Made by a program: the position numbers and the translations under genes
From: Modicisalibacter sp049808615
Lineage (GTDB): Bacteria; Pseudomonadota; Gammaproteobacteria; Pseudomonadales; Halomonadaceae
Assembly: GCF_049808615.1 (NCBI RefSeq)
Contig: NZ_JBNCAN010000023.1
Location: forward strand, 14,528-78,527
Direction of reading: 5' to 3'
Length of the DNA stretch: 64,000 nt
The notes under the pieces: model-generated
Told to the model about the DNA's origin: nothing
Database searches by the model: none
The model's input: the letters and a program-made list of their open reading frames with translations, nothing else
Part shown: piece by piece, positions 14,859-23,273 of the stretch
Position numbering within the stretch: position 1 is the first letter of the stretch
Layout of the letters: each line of letters starts with the position of its first letter

Positions 14859-16220
14859 ATGAAAAGAGTCGTGCTGTATGTGCTGCTGTTGCTAGTGGGT
14901 GCTGCGCTTGGCGTCGCGGGGTATGGCGCCTATGCGACGCTGATGAAGGAGCCAATGGCTGAGGAGCAGGATAGCCAGGAGCCCCTTTATTGGGTGGCAC
15001 CGATGGATCCCAATTACCGGCGAGACCAGCCGGGTAAATCCCCCATGGGGATGGACCTGGTTCCCGTCTATGAAGAAGAAAATGCGGAGCAAGATGACGG
15101 GGCTGGCGTCGTGCGTATCTCGCCGGCCATCGAAAACAACCTGGGGGTTCGCACGGCCCATGTGAATAAAGGCGTTTTCGATTCGGAGATCAGGACGATC
15201 GGGTATGTGCAGTATGACGAAGATCAGTTGGTGCACATACACCCGCGTGTCGAAGGCTGGATAGAAAAGCTGTACGTGAAGTCGGAAGGCGATCCGGTCA
15301 AAAAGGGCGAGCCGCTTTACGATATCTATTCCCCCACCCTGGTGAATGCCCAGCAAGAACTTGTGCTGGCGATCAATCGAGGTAATTCACGATTGATTCA
15401 AGCCGCGGAAGAACGGCTGGAAGCGTTGCAGGTTTCTGCTTCCGCTATCCGGGCGGTCAAGAACTCGAAGCGGGTCACACAGTCCGTGACCATTTTCGCC
15501 CCGCAGGATGGCGTCATCGATAACCTGAACGTGCGTGAAGGCTTCTTCGTCAAGCCGGGTACCACCATGCTGTCGATCGGTGCCTTGGAGGAAGTCTGGG
15601 TGGTGGGCGAAGTGTTCGAGCGTCAGGCGGCCCTCGTTGAAAAAGGGGACGAAGTCACGCTCACCTCGGAATATCTGCCCGGCAAGACCTGGAACGGCAC
15701 GGTGGATTACATCTATCCGACACTGAACAGCAAGACGCGCACGGCCCAGGTGAGAACGCGGCTCGATAACAAGGACCGGCTGCTCAAGCCTAACATGTTC
15801 ATGCAACTGACGATTCATAGTCGTAGCGATAACACCGCCCAGCAGATCCCCCGTGAGGCGCTTATCCGTACCGGCGAGCAGAACCGGGTCGTCTTGGCCC
15901 TCGGGGATGGCAAGTTCAAGTCGATCGAGGTGAAGGTCGGTCGTATCGGCGAGGATGTCGTCGAGATTCTCGATGGATTGGCGGTGGGGGAGCGCATCGT
16001 CACCTCCGCGCAGTTCCTGCTCGATTCCGAATCCAGCAAGACATCGGATTTCATGCGCATGAATCATGACCAAAGCGGCAGCGGTTCGTCCCAGGAAATG
16101 GACCAAGGCGACCACGCGGGCATGAATCATGTCATGGAAGACGACCCCGCTCAGAACCAGGAAATGGCTCAGGACGAGCATGCGGGAATGGATCACTCCA
16201 TGGAAAGCGACAGCGAATAA
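14859..16220 (+). CDS. cusB: RND periplasmic adaptor with heavy-metal-binding N-terminus and His/Met-rich tail
   Basis: 453 residues from the ATG at 14859 (AGAGG upstream); a TTG at 14841 is possible but weaker. An N-terminal signal anchor (about 3-24) precedes a heavy-metal-binding domain (YWVAPMDPNYRRD...KSPMGMDLVPVYEE, about 46-75). The adaptor core follows: barrel-sandwich/lipoyl (VEGWIEKLYVKSEGDPVKKG), alpha-hairpin and beta-barrel. The last 45 residues repeat DHAGMNH and EHAGMDH, a His/Met-rich extension not found in E. coli CusB that probably binds Cu(I)/Ag(I). Confidence 0.92.
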   Translation: MKRVVLYVLLLLVGAALGVAGYGAYATLMKEPMAEEQDSQEPLYWVAPMDPNYRRDQPGKSPMGMDLVPVYEEENAEQDDGAGVVRISPAIENNLGVRTAHVNKGVFDSEIRTIGYVQYDEDQLVHIHPRVEGWIEKLYVKSEGDPVKKGEPLYDIYSPTLVNAQQELVLAINRGNSRLIQAAEERLEALQVSASAIRAVKNSKRVTQSVTIFAPQDGVIDNLNVREGFFVKPGTTMLSIGALEEVWVVGEVFERQAALVEKGDEVTLTSEYLPGKTWNGTVDYIYPTLNSKTRTAQVRTRLDNKDRLLKPNMFMQLTIHSRSDNTAQQIPREALIRTGEQNRVVLALGDGKFKSIEVKVGRIGEDVVEILDGLAVGERIVTSAQFLLDSESSKTSDFMRMNHDQSGSGSSQEMDQGDHAGMNHVMEDDPAQNQEMAQDEHAGMDHSMESDSE

Positions 16221-16232
16221 GGAAACATTGAC

Positions 16233-19200
16233 ATGATTGCCTCCATTATTCGCTGGTCCGTCAGCAACCGCTTCTTCGTGTTGCTGGCCACCTTCCTGGT
16301 GGTCGGCGGCGGGTTGTACTCATTGAAGAACACGCCGGTCGATGCGCTACCCGATCTGTCCGATGTCCAGGTGATCGTCAAGACGAGCTATCCCGGCCAA
16401 GCGCCCCAGGTGGTGGAGGACCAGGTCACCTACCCGCTGACCACTGCGATGCTGTCGGTGCCAGGCGCGGTGACGGTACGTGGCTACTCGTTCTTCGGTG
16501 ACTCCTACGTCTATGTGATCTTCGACGAAGAGACCGATCCCTACTGGGCGCGCAGCCGTGTCCTGGAATATCTGAGTCAGGTGGCGCCGACGCTGCCTTC
16601 CAACGCCCGGCCGCAACTCGGCCCGGACGCCACCGGCGTGGGCTGGGTCTATCTCTACGCCCTGGTGGACAGGACCGGCGAGCATGACATCAGCCAGCTG
16701 CGCAGCCTTCAGGACTGGTTCCTCAAGTTCGAGCTGCAAACCGTACCGGGGGTATCCGAAGTCGCGGCCATCGGCGGCATGGTCAAGCAATACCAGGTGC
16801 AGGTCGACCCGGAAAAGCTACGGGCCTTCGACATTCCGCTGTCGAAAATCCAGGTGGCGATCGAGCGGGGCAATCAGGAAGTCGGCGCCTCGGTGGTGGA
16901 AATGGCCGAGGCCGAGTACATGATTCGCGCCACCGGCTATATCCAGAGCGTCGAGGATCTTGCCAGCATCCCCTTGGGGCTGGACGCCAACGGCACGCCG
17001 CTGCTGTTGAAGGACGTGGCTGACATCAGCCTGGGGCCCCAGATGCGTCGCGGCCTGGCGGAGCTCAACGGCGAGGGTGAAACCGTCGGTGGCATTGTGG
17101 TCATGCGTTTCGGCGAGAATGCGCAAACGACCATCGAGGGTGTCAAGGCCAAGCTCGAGGAGCTCAAGCAAGGCCTGCCCGAGGGCGTCGAGATCGTCCC
17201 GGTCTACGACCGCTCCGGCCTGATCGACAGCGCGGTGAAGAATCTCGGGTACAAGTTGCTGGAAGAGTTCGTCGTCGTCGCCCTGGTGTGCATGGTCTTC
17301 CTTTTCCATGTCCGCTCTTCCCTGGTGGCCATCGTCAGCCTGCCCGTGGGCATCCTGGCCGCCTTCATCGTCATGCACCTGCAAGGCATCAACGCCAACA
17401 TCATGTCCCTCGGCGGCATCGCCATTGCCATCGGCGCCATGATCGATGGCGCCATCGTCATGATCGAGAACATGCACAAGCACATGGAGCGAAAGCCGCT
17501 GACCCGGGAGAACCGCTGGAAGGTCGTCGCGGACTCCGCCAGCGAAGTGGGCCCGGCGCTGTTCTTCAGCTTGCTGATTATCACCGTCAGCTTCGTGCCG
17601 GTGTTCACCCTGGAGGCCCAGGAAGGCCGCATGTTCTCGCCGCTGGCCTTTACCAAGACCTATGCCATGGCGGCCTCTGCGGCATTGGCCGTGACCCTGG
17701 TGCCGGTGCTGATGGGCTATTTCATCCGCGGCAAGGTGCTGCCGGAACACAAGAATCCGATCAACCGGCTGCTCATCGCCCTGTACATGCCGGTATTGCG
17801 CAGGGTCCTGCGCTTCCCGAAGTCGACCCTGCTGGGGGCGGTGCTAGTCACCGTGGTCGGGCTCTGGCCGGCGACGCAGATCGGCAGCGAGTTCATCCCA
17901 CCCTTGGATGAGGGTGACCTGATGTATATGCCCACCACCTACCCGGGCATCTCCATCGGCAAGGCCCGCGAGCTGCTGCAGCAGACGGACAAGCTGATCT
18001 ATACCGTCCCGGAGGTGAAGACGGTATTCGGCAAGATCGGGCGCGCCGAAACCGCCACGGACCCGGCGCCGCTCACCATGATCGAGACCTTCATCCAGCT
18101 CAAGCCTCGGGACGAGTGGCGCGACGGCATGACCACCGAGAAGCTCAAGCAGGAACTGGATAGCCTGGTCAAGTTCCCCGGGGTGACGAACGCCTGGGTG
18201 ATGCCGATCAAGACGCGCATCGACATGCTGGCCACCGGCATCAAGACCCCGGTGGGCATCAAGGTGGCCGGCCCCGATCTGAAAACCATCCAGGGCATCG
18301 GTCAGCAGCTCGAGACGATCCTCGCCGACGTGCCGGGCACCGCGTCGGTGTATTCGGAGCGGGTCGCCGGCGGTCGTTACATCAAAGCGGATATCGATCG
18401 CGAGAAGGCTGCTCGGTACGGGCTCAATATCGCCGATGTGCAGCAAGTGGTCTCCACGGCGATCGGCGGCATGAACGTCACGCAAACGGTGGAGGGGCTG
18501 GAGCGTTATCCGGTCAACCTGCGTTATCCTCAGGATTACCGCAGCTCCCCCGAACAGCTCTCTTTGCTGCCGATCGTCACGCCGGACGGCCAGCGCATTT
18601 CGCTGGGCGATGTGGCGGAGGTCGTCGTGGAGGACGGTCCGCCAGGCATCAAGAGCGAGAACGCCCGCCTCAATGGCTGGACGTTCGTCGACATCGCGGA
18701 TGTGGATATCGGTAGTTACGTCCGGCAAGCCCAGGACGTGGTGCGTGACGAGCTCGACCTGCCTGCGGGTTACTCCGTCACCTGGTCCGGCCAGTACGAG
18801 TACATGCAGCGTGCCAAGGCCAAACTGACCTATGTCGTGCCCCTGACCTTGGCCATCATCATCATATTGCTGTACATGAACTTCAGGAGCCTGGCCGAGG
18901 TGGCCATCATCATGGGTACCTTGCCGCTGGCGATGGTGGGCAGCATCCTGCTGATGTACCTGCTGGGCTACAATTTCTCGGTAGCCGTCGGGGTCGGGTT
19001 CATTGCCCTGGCCGGGGTGGCCGTCGAGATCGGCGTCATCATGCTGGTCTATCTGAATCAGGCCTACCGCGAGATGCTGGAGCGCTGTCAAAGCCACGAT
19101 GTGGAGCCGCGGGCGGAGACGCTGCGTCATGCGGTTCTGCATGGCGCCGGGCTGCGCGTTCGCCCGGTGATGATGACCGCCGCCGCCGTCATCGTGGGCC

Positions 19201-19352
19201 TGCTACCCATCATGTATGGCTCGGGCACCGGCTCCGAGGTGATGAGCCGCATCGCCGCTCCAATGGTCGGGGGAATGATAAGCGCGGTGCTGCTGACTCT
19301 GCTGGTATTGCCGGCGGCGTATTTCCTGTGGCGCAAGGCCGCCCTGCGGTGA
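16233..19352 (+). CDS. cusA: Heavy-metal RND efflux pump (CusA/CzcA family)
   Basis: 1039 residues, normal for the family (about 1040-1050). There are twelve TM helices, with TM1 at about 13-30, large periplasmic loops after TM1 and TM7, and family motifs PDLSDVQVIVKTSYPGQAP near the N-terminus and GAMIDGAIVMIEN in TM4, where the Asp and Glu are the proton-relay residues. It exports metal from periplasm and inner membrane through CusC using the proton gradient. The Met-rich relay that separates CusA from CzcA cannot be assigned with certainty by eye. The start follows AAGGAAAC. Confidence 0.95.
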   Translation: MIASIIRWSVSNRFFVLLATFLVVGGGLYSLKNTPVDALPDLSDVQVIVKTSYPGQAPQVVEDQVTYPLTTAMLSVPGAVTVRGYSFFGDSYVYVIFDEETDPYWARSRVLEYLSQVAPTLPSNARPQLGPDATGVGWVYLYALVDRTGEHDISQLRSLQDWFLKFELQTVPGVSEVAAIGGMVKQYQVQVDPEKLRAFDIPLSKIQVAIERGNQEVGASVVEMAEAEYMIRATGYIQSVEDLASIPLGLDANGTPLLLKDVADISLGPQMRRGLAELNGEGETVGGIVVMRFGENAQTTIEGVKAKLEELKQGLPEGVEIVPVYDRSGLIDSAVKNLGYKLLEEFVVVALVCMVFLFHVRSSLVAIVSLPVGILAAFIVMHLQGINANIMSLGGIAIAIGAMIDGAIVMIENMHKHMERKPLTRENRWKVVADSASEVGPALFFSLLIITVSFVPVFTLEAQEGRMFSPLAFTKTYAMAASAALAVTLVPVLMGYFIRGKVLPEHKNPINRLLIALYMPVLRRVLRFPKSTLLGAVLVTVVGLWPATQIGSEFIPPLDEGDLMYMPTTYPGISIGKARELLQQTDKLIYTVPEVKTVFGKIGRAETATDPAPLTMIETFIQLKPRDEWRDGMTTEKLKQELDSLVKFPGVTNAWVMPIKTRIDMLATGIKTPVGIKVAGPDLKTIQGIGQQLETILADVPGTASVYSERVAGGRYIKADIDREKAARYGLNIADVQQVVSTAIGGMNVTQTVEGLERYPVNLRYPQDYRSSPEQLSLLPIVTPDGQRISLGDVAEVVVEDGPPGIKSENARLNGWTFVDIADVDIGSYVRQAQDVVRDELDLPAGYSVTWSGQYEYMQRAKAKLTYVVPLTLAIIIILLYMNFRSLAEVAIIMGTLPLAMVGSILLMYLLGYNFSVAVGVGFIALAGVAVEIGVIMLVYLNQAYREMLERCQSHDVEPRAETLRHAVLHGAGLRVRPVMMTAAAVIVGLLPIMYGSGTGSEVMSRIAAPMVGGMISAVLLTLLVLPAAYFLWRKAALR

Positions 19353-19388
19353 GCCAGTAGTGAACGTGTAGTGCGAACGTGCAGCAAG

Positions 19389-19417
19389 AGAGGCGCACCC
19401 ATCGTGGGTGCGCCTCT
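19389..19417 (+). terminator. Terminator-like hairpin after cusA
   Basis: A 12-bp perfect stem (AGAGGCGCACCC / GGGTGCGCCTCT) with loop ATCGT, without a T-tract. It separates the cus operon from the complex I-like operon, whose promoter box begins only 5 bp later. Confidence 0.65.
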
Positions 19418-19421
19418 GTCC

Positions 19422-19454
19422 ATTCAGCTTATATTCAGGAAAGTGGGCTAGCGT
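19422..19454 (+). promoter_or_regulatory. Tandem TTCAG box plus -10 for the complex I-like operon
   Basis: ATTCAG-CTTAT-ATTCAG, ten bases, then TAGCGT as -10. The geometry is identical to the copper promoters. The leader to the nuoA-like start is about 115 nt. Confidence 0.6.
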
Positions 19455-19575
19455 TTACGTGGCGTACTTATTGGTCTAGTTTTATAGGCGACTGTCATAT
19501 AACGGCTTTCTGCCGTACCAAAAAGACAGGGACGCACTGGCTATCGTTATCGTGCCAGCAAGGCGAGGGACTCGC

Positions 19576-19923
19576 ATGGAGCTGCTTACACTCTTTTTCA
19601 TCATGTCGATCGCTTTGGGTGGCGGGTTGTGGCTGCAGTGGTGGCCGCGTCGCCATCAACCGATGCCGACCTATCCCCAGCGGGCGCCCTTCCTGGGCGG
19701 TGGCCTGCCCGAGACCCACGCCTGGAGCCGCTTCCATGTCCGCTACTACCCCATGACGCTGCTGCTCATCGCCTTCGAGATGGAGATGATGTTCATGTAC
19801 CCCTGGGCGGTGGTCTACGTCGAGCAGGGCCTGAAGGCGGTGATGGAGATGGGCATGTTCTTGGCCATCCTCTCCGTGGGTATCGTCTACGGTTGGCGCG
19901 AGGGGGTGTTCAAGTGGCAGTGA
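19576..19923 (+). CDS. nuoA: NuoA-like subunit of a complex I-related membrane complex
   Basis: 115 residues from the ATG at 19576 (GAGGGAC upstream); an upstream start at 19552 adds eight residues. Three TM helices occur at about 1-18, 56-78 and 85-105. The middle helix has the family core in changed form: HVRYYPMTLLLIAFEMEMMF, where NuoA normally has F-D-V-E. The TM1-TM2 loop is shortened. It anchors the peripheral arm to the membrane arm in true complex I. First gene of an eight-gene operon with overlapping or closely spaced junctions. Confidence 0.85.
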   Translation: MELLTLFFIMSIALGGGLWLQWWPRRHQPMPTYPQRAPFLGGGLPETHAWSRFHVRYYPMTLLLIAFEMEMMFMYPWAVVYVEQGLKAVMEMGMFLAILSVGIVYGWREGVFKWQ

Positions 19924-21215
19924 GTTGGCTGCAACGTTTGGCGGCACAAGCCACCGTACCGGTATTTCCGGTACGGGGCATGCAGGGCGAGCCTGCGCTG
20001 CACCGCCTGGCCCTGACACCGGGCATCACGCTGGTGGATTCCCCACGCCATGCCAGCATCCTGCTGATCGCCGGGGGGGTGCCACCGGATCAGCATGAGG
20101 CGCTGCGTCGGGTGCACGACCAGTTGCCTGGCCCCTTTGCCACCCTGTGGTACCGCAGCGAACCTCTGGATGAGCTTGCCGGTGCCACGCGACTCGACGA
20201 TCCCGAGGCCTTGCCTGGGGCGCTGATGAGAATCCACCGCGAACTGATGAATGGAAAGCGCGGTAGTTCGCCGCGTCTATTGCCGGATGAGCCCCCCAAC
20301 CCCTGGGAAGGGCTAGGCGACGATGGCCATGGCGGCGAAGGCATGATGGGCGGCGTACCCTACGGCCGGCCCATGGCCATGAACATGCACGACGATATCC
20401 GCGACGGGCTCACCCTCGATTCATTGACGTTTACCCTTGGTCCCTTCCTGCCCATGCTGCCCCCCGGATTGGGCGCGAAGGTGACCCTGCAGGGCGATCT
20501 CATTCAAAGCTGGGTCACCCAGCAATCCCCATATCCCATGGCCCTCGAGAGGGTGTTCCTGGAAGCCCGGCAGCGTCCGGCGCCCATCGCGAAACTCGAG
20601 CTGGCCCGGGCGCGTTATCATCTACATCGCCTGGCGTTCGCCCTGCGCCTGGCCGGCCTCGACCGTCTGGCACTGGAAAGCCTGCGCCTGGCCAAGGGAG
20701 TGAGCCCCGACAGCCGGTTGGAGGGGCTGCGCCGCCGCCTGGCACGCTGCGGCTTCTTTCATCTGACGACCACTGGGCGAGGACGACTCGACGAGAATCA
20801 GGCTCGCCGGGTGGGGGGCATTGCGGCCAGGGCCGCAGGACTCGAGGAGGATCTGCGCAGTCGGGACGCCGCCTATGGTCGATTGAAGTTCGCGCCGGTC
20901 GTTCAGAGCGACGGCGATACCAATGCCCGCTGGCGCCAGACCCTGGCGGAAATCGAGCAGTCCCTGCAGTTGGCGCGCCAGGCCGAGCAGGAGGAGCTGT
21001 ACAGTGAGACGACCGACGCCATCGAGACGCCGCGCGGTCCCTGGGGCGAATACCGACCCGAGGATGCCAGTGGTGTGCTCGATGACCTGTTGCCCGGTCT
21101 GGAGTGGGACGAGGCGCTGAGTACCCTCGCGAGCCTGGATCTGGCGGCGGTCTCGGAATGGCCGCAGGAGGCACCGGGCGACGAGCCTGAATCTTCCGAG
21201 GAGCGTCGGGGATGA
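19914..21215 (+). CDS. Degenerate NuoB/NuoD-like fusion protein without Fe-S ligands
   Basis: 433 residues from the GTG at 19914 (GAGGGGG upstream), overlapping nuoA by 10 bp; GTG at 19920 is also possible. Residues about 35-80 (DSPRHASILLIAGGVPPDQ, LRRVHDQLPGP) match the second half of NuoB. The tandem Cys pair and following Cys ligands for cluster N2 are absent. The stretch from about 160 to 300 (LTLDSLTFTLGPFLPMLPPG, KVTLQGDLIQ) resembles NuoD/NiFe-hydrogenase large subunits. The C-terminal 130 residues are Asp/Glu-rich and unfamiliar. The fusion probably caps the membrane arm as a non-redox Q-module relic. Confidence 0.7.
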   Translation: MAVSWLQRLAAQATVPVFPVRGMQGEPALHRLALTPGITLVDSPRHASILLIAGGVPPDQHEALRRVHDQLPGPFATLWYRSEPLDELAGATRLDDPEALPGALMRIHRELMNGKRGSSPRLLPDEPPNPWEGLGDDGHGGEGMMGGVPYGRPMAMNMHDDIRDGLTLDSLTFTLGPFLPMLPPGLGAKVTLQGDLIQSWVTQQSPYPMALERVFLEARQRPAPIAKLELARARYHLHRLAFALRLAGLDRLALESLRLAKGVSPDSRLEGLRRRLARCGFFHLTTTGRGRLDENQARRVGGIAARAAGLEEDLRSRDAAYGRLKFAPVVQSDGDTNARWRQTLAEIEQSLQLARQAEQEELYSETTDAIETPRGPWGEYRPEDASGVLDDLLPGLEWDEALSTLASLDLAAVSEWPQEAPGDEPESSEERRG

Positions 21216-22138
21216 TTTTCAACGAGCTCATTCTACCGGTCGCTCTGGTAATGGTCGTCCTCGTGGTCGGCGCCTATCTGGTGGCGGTGATCGACGAGGC
21301 GATCGCTGGTACGTTGGGCATGCCGCGAGCCAGCAGCGTCTGGATAGCGCCGCTGACCCAGGGCGCCTGGCTGCTCACACAGCAGACCAACGCCACCGAG
21401 GCGCCGGACTGGCGGGCCTGGCGACTGGCCCCGGCACTCTATCTGGCCCTGGCCGCGACCGGGCTGGCGGTGGTGCCCTTCTCGCCGACGCTGATTCCCA
21501 CCGATCTGACGACCAGCGTGGTGCTGTGGGGCAGCGTCGAGGCCCTGGCCACGGTGGTGATCTTCCTGCATGGTTGGTCCGCGAATACCTTGCTGGCACT
21601 GATCGGTGCCTATCGCTACGTGGCCCTGGGGCTTTCCTACATCCTGATCAGCATGTTCGTGCTGATCGGCGTGGCGTTGCCTGCCGAGTCGCTGCAATTT
21701 TCCCAGGTGGTGGCCTCCCAGGAGGGGCTCTGGAATGTGATTCGCCAGCCCCTGGGGCTGCCGCTGTTTTTGATCGTCGGCCTGGGCATGACCTTCTGGG
21801 GACCGTTCAACCTGGCAGACTCCCGGGATCTGGCCGGGGGCACGGCGTCGGCGGTGTCCGGCCCGCCACGGCTGGTGTGGAACCTGGCTCGGGCGGCGAT
21901 GCTGGTGGCCTTCAGCGGCGCGGCGGCGAGCGCCTTTCTCGGCGGCTGGCTGGGGCCCTGGTTGCCGGGCCCTGTGTGGATGCTGCTCAAGATGCTGGCG
22001 GTGCTCGCCGTGCTGTTGCTGATCGGTCGGCTGGTGCCCCACGTACAGCCGGAGCGCTGCGTCACCCTGATGTGGGTGGTGCTGTTGCCGCTATCTTTCG
22101 TCGATCTGATCTGGGCAGGCGTGGAGGCTCTTCTTTAA
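21212..22138 (+). CDS. nuoH: NuoH-like membrane subunit
   Basis: 308 residues with eight TM helices. The family core is recognisable but worn: GWSANTLLALIGAYRYVALGLSYIL corresponds to the GWSSN...AQxxSYE region, and FNLADSRDLAGGTASAVSG to the normally Glu-rich DLVEAEAELVAGYHTEY loop, here without most of the acidic residues. The first loop, usually a conserved ERK...RxQxRxGPN, reads DEAIAGTLGMPRASS. The ubiquinone-site residues are therefore mostly lost. It overlaps the upstream gene by 4 bp (ATGA). Confidence 0.82.
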   Translation: MIFNELILPVALVMVVLVVGAYLVAVIDEAIAGTLGMPRASSVWIAPLTQGAWLLTQQTNATEAPDWRAWRLAPALYLALAATGLAVVPFSPTLIPTDLTTSVVLWGSVEALATVVIFLHGWSANTLLALIGAYRYVALGLSYILISMFVLIGVALPAESLQFSQVVASQEGLWNVIRQPLGLPLFLIVGLGMTFWGPFNLADSRDLAGGTASAVSGPPRLVWNLARAAMLVAFSGAAASAFLGGWLGPWLPGPVWMLLKMLAVLAVLLLIGRLVPHVQPERCVTLMWVVLLPLSFVDLIWAGVEALL

Positions 22139-22752
22139 TGGATTATCCGCTTATCGTCGATATCTTCTTTCTGCTGCTCGCCGCTCTGGCGGTGGTCTCC
22201 GGTTGGCGCGTGTTCGCAACCGATTCCATGGTGCGTGCCTCCTTCTTCCTGCTGGTGTCCTTCATCGCCGTGGGCGTGATCATGATCCTGCTGGCGGCGG
22301 AATACCTGGGGGTGGCGATGTTCTTCATGATGGCCGTGGAGATGATGGTCATGGCGATCTTCATGGTCATGTTCATGATGAACCCGGCGGGGCTCAATCC
22401 GATGATGATGGTGCACCAGCACAAGTTTTCCATCGCCGCCGGGGCGGCGATCTTCGTGGTGCTCGCCGCCGTGGCGCTGCTGGCCGAGTTTCCCGATAGT
22501 CCCTTGCCGGGGGATCTCGACCCGGTCAAATCCCTGGGTAATGAGTTGCTTGGCGATTCGATGCTGATCTTCGAGTCCGCGGGTATCGTGCTGCTGACCA
22601 CCATGATCGGCGTGGTGGTGCTGTCGAGCCATCGCGGGCGTTATGGTGCCGCCGAGGAGGGCTCGATGCCACCGGGACTCGAGCCGGGCGGCGATCCGGC
22701 GGGCATGCCGGAAGAAGAGGATGAGGGCGGTGGTCATCACCATTGCCACTAG
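22138..22752 (+). CDS. nuoJ: NuoJ-like subunit with Met-rich helix and His-rich tail
   Basis: 204 residues from the ATG at 22138, overlapping the nuoH stop by one base. Five TM helices. TM3 reads AAEYLGVAMFFMMAVEMMVM and continues into FMVMFMMNPAGLNPMMMVHQH, an exceptional concentration of Met plus His. In NuoJ this helix normally contains a conserved Tyr and a pi-bulge. The C-terminal tail (about 165-204) is acidic and ends GGGHHHCH, a likely metal site absent from ordinary NuoJ. Confidence 0.85.
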   Translation: MDYPLIVDIFFLLLAALAVVSGWRVFATDSMVRASFFLLVSFIAVGVIMILLAAEYLGVAMFFMMAVEMMVMAIFMVMFMMNPAGLNPMMMVHQHKFSIAAGAAIFVVLAAVALLAEFPDSPLPGDLDPVKSLGNELLGDSMLIFESAGIVLLTTMIGVVVLSSHRGRYGAAEEGSMPPGLEPGGDPAGMPEEEDEGGGHHHCH

Positions 22753-22790
22753 GCGCTCGTTATAAATCCTTAGAGATGGATAAAGACTGG

Positions 22791-22938
22791 CTCGGGGGTA
22801 GGCCACAGCGAAGGTCTTTTGCCATGGCCGGAAAAGGCTCCATGCAATTCCGGCATTTCCGCCATCCATGGCGGTCAGATGGCAAAAGTAGCGCCCAGGG
22901 AGAGGTTCACAGCGCCTTCGCGACGGCCTACCCGCGAG
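22791..22938. repeat. Nested inverted-repeat element between nuoJ and nuoK
   Basis: A 24-base arm at 22791-22814 pairs with 22915-22938 (20 of 24 matches). Inside it CTTTTGCCAT at 22816-22825 pairs perfectly with 22879-22888, and CCGGAA at 22828 pairs with TTCCGG at 22848. The element fills the only sizeable gap in an otherwise tightly packed operon. It may be a palindromic interspersed repeat/MITE or an RNA structure that adjusts expression of downstream genes. Confidence 0.6.
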
Positions 22939-22967
22939 ACCACTCGGCTTAACGCAAGGAGGCAAGA

Positions 22968-23273
22968 ATGACGCTGGTAACTCTCTTATTACTCGCCGCC
23001 GCGCTGATCGGCATCGGCTTCTACGGCGCGCTCTCTCAGCAATCCTTCGTGATGCTGATGATGGGCCTCGAGCTGATCTTGAACGGCGTCATGCTGGCCG
23101 CCGTGGCCTTCTGGGCCCTGAGCGGCGCCGGTGCGCCGGAAGGCCAACTGCTGACCATCGTGGTCATGGCGGTGATGGCCATCGAGATGGCCATGGGCTT
23201 TGCCCTGGTGGTGGCGGTGTTCCGCACCAAGCAGGCCGACGTGACCGAAGGGATCACGGGGTTGAAGCACTGA
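22968..23273 (+). CDS. nuoK: NuoK-like subunit
   Basis: 101 residues, three TM helices, normal NuoK length. Both membrane glutamates of the E-channel are kept: one in LMMGLELILNGVMLA (about 33) and one in MAVMAIEMAMGFALVV (about 69). A strong AAGGAGG precedes the ATG. The stop overlaps the nuoL start by one base. Confidence 0.9.
   Translation: MTLVTLLLLAAALIGIGFYGALSQQSFVMLMMGLELILNGVMLAAVAFWALSGAGAPEGQLLTIVVMAVMAIEMAMGFALVVAVFRTKQADVTEGITGLKH

Noticed and set aside
19629..19913. N-terminal extension of the NuoB/D-like fusion
   Set aside because: This part is out of frame with and inside nuoA; a GTG with GAGGGGG at 19914 gives a coupled start and a sensible domain beginning.
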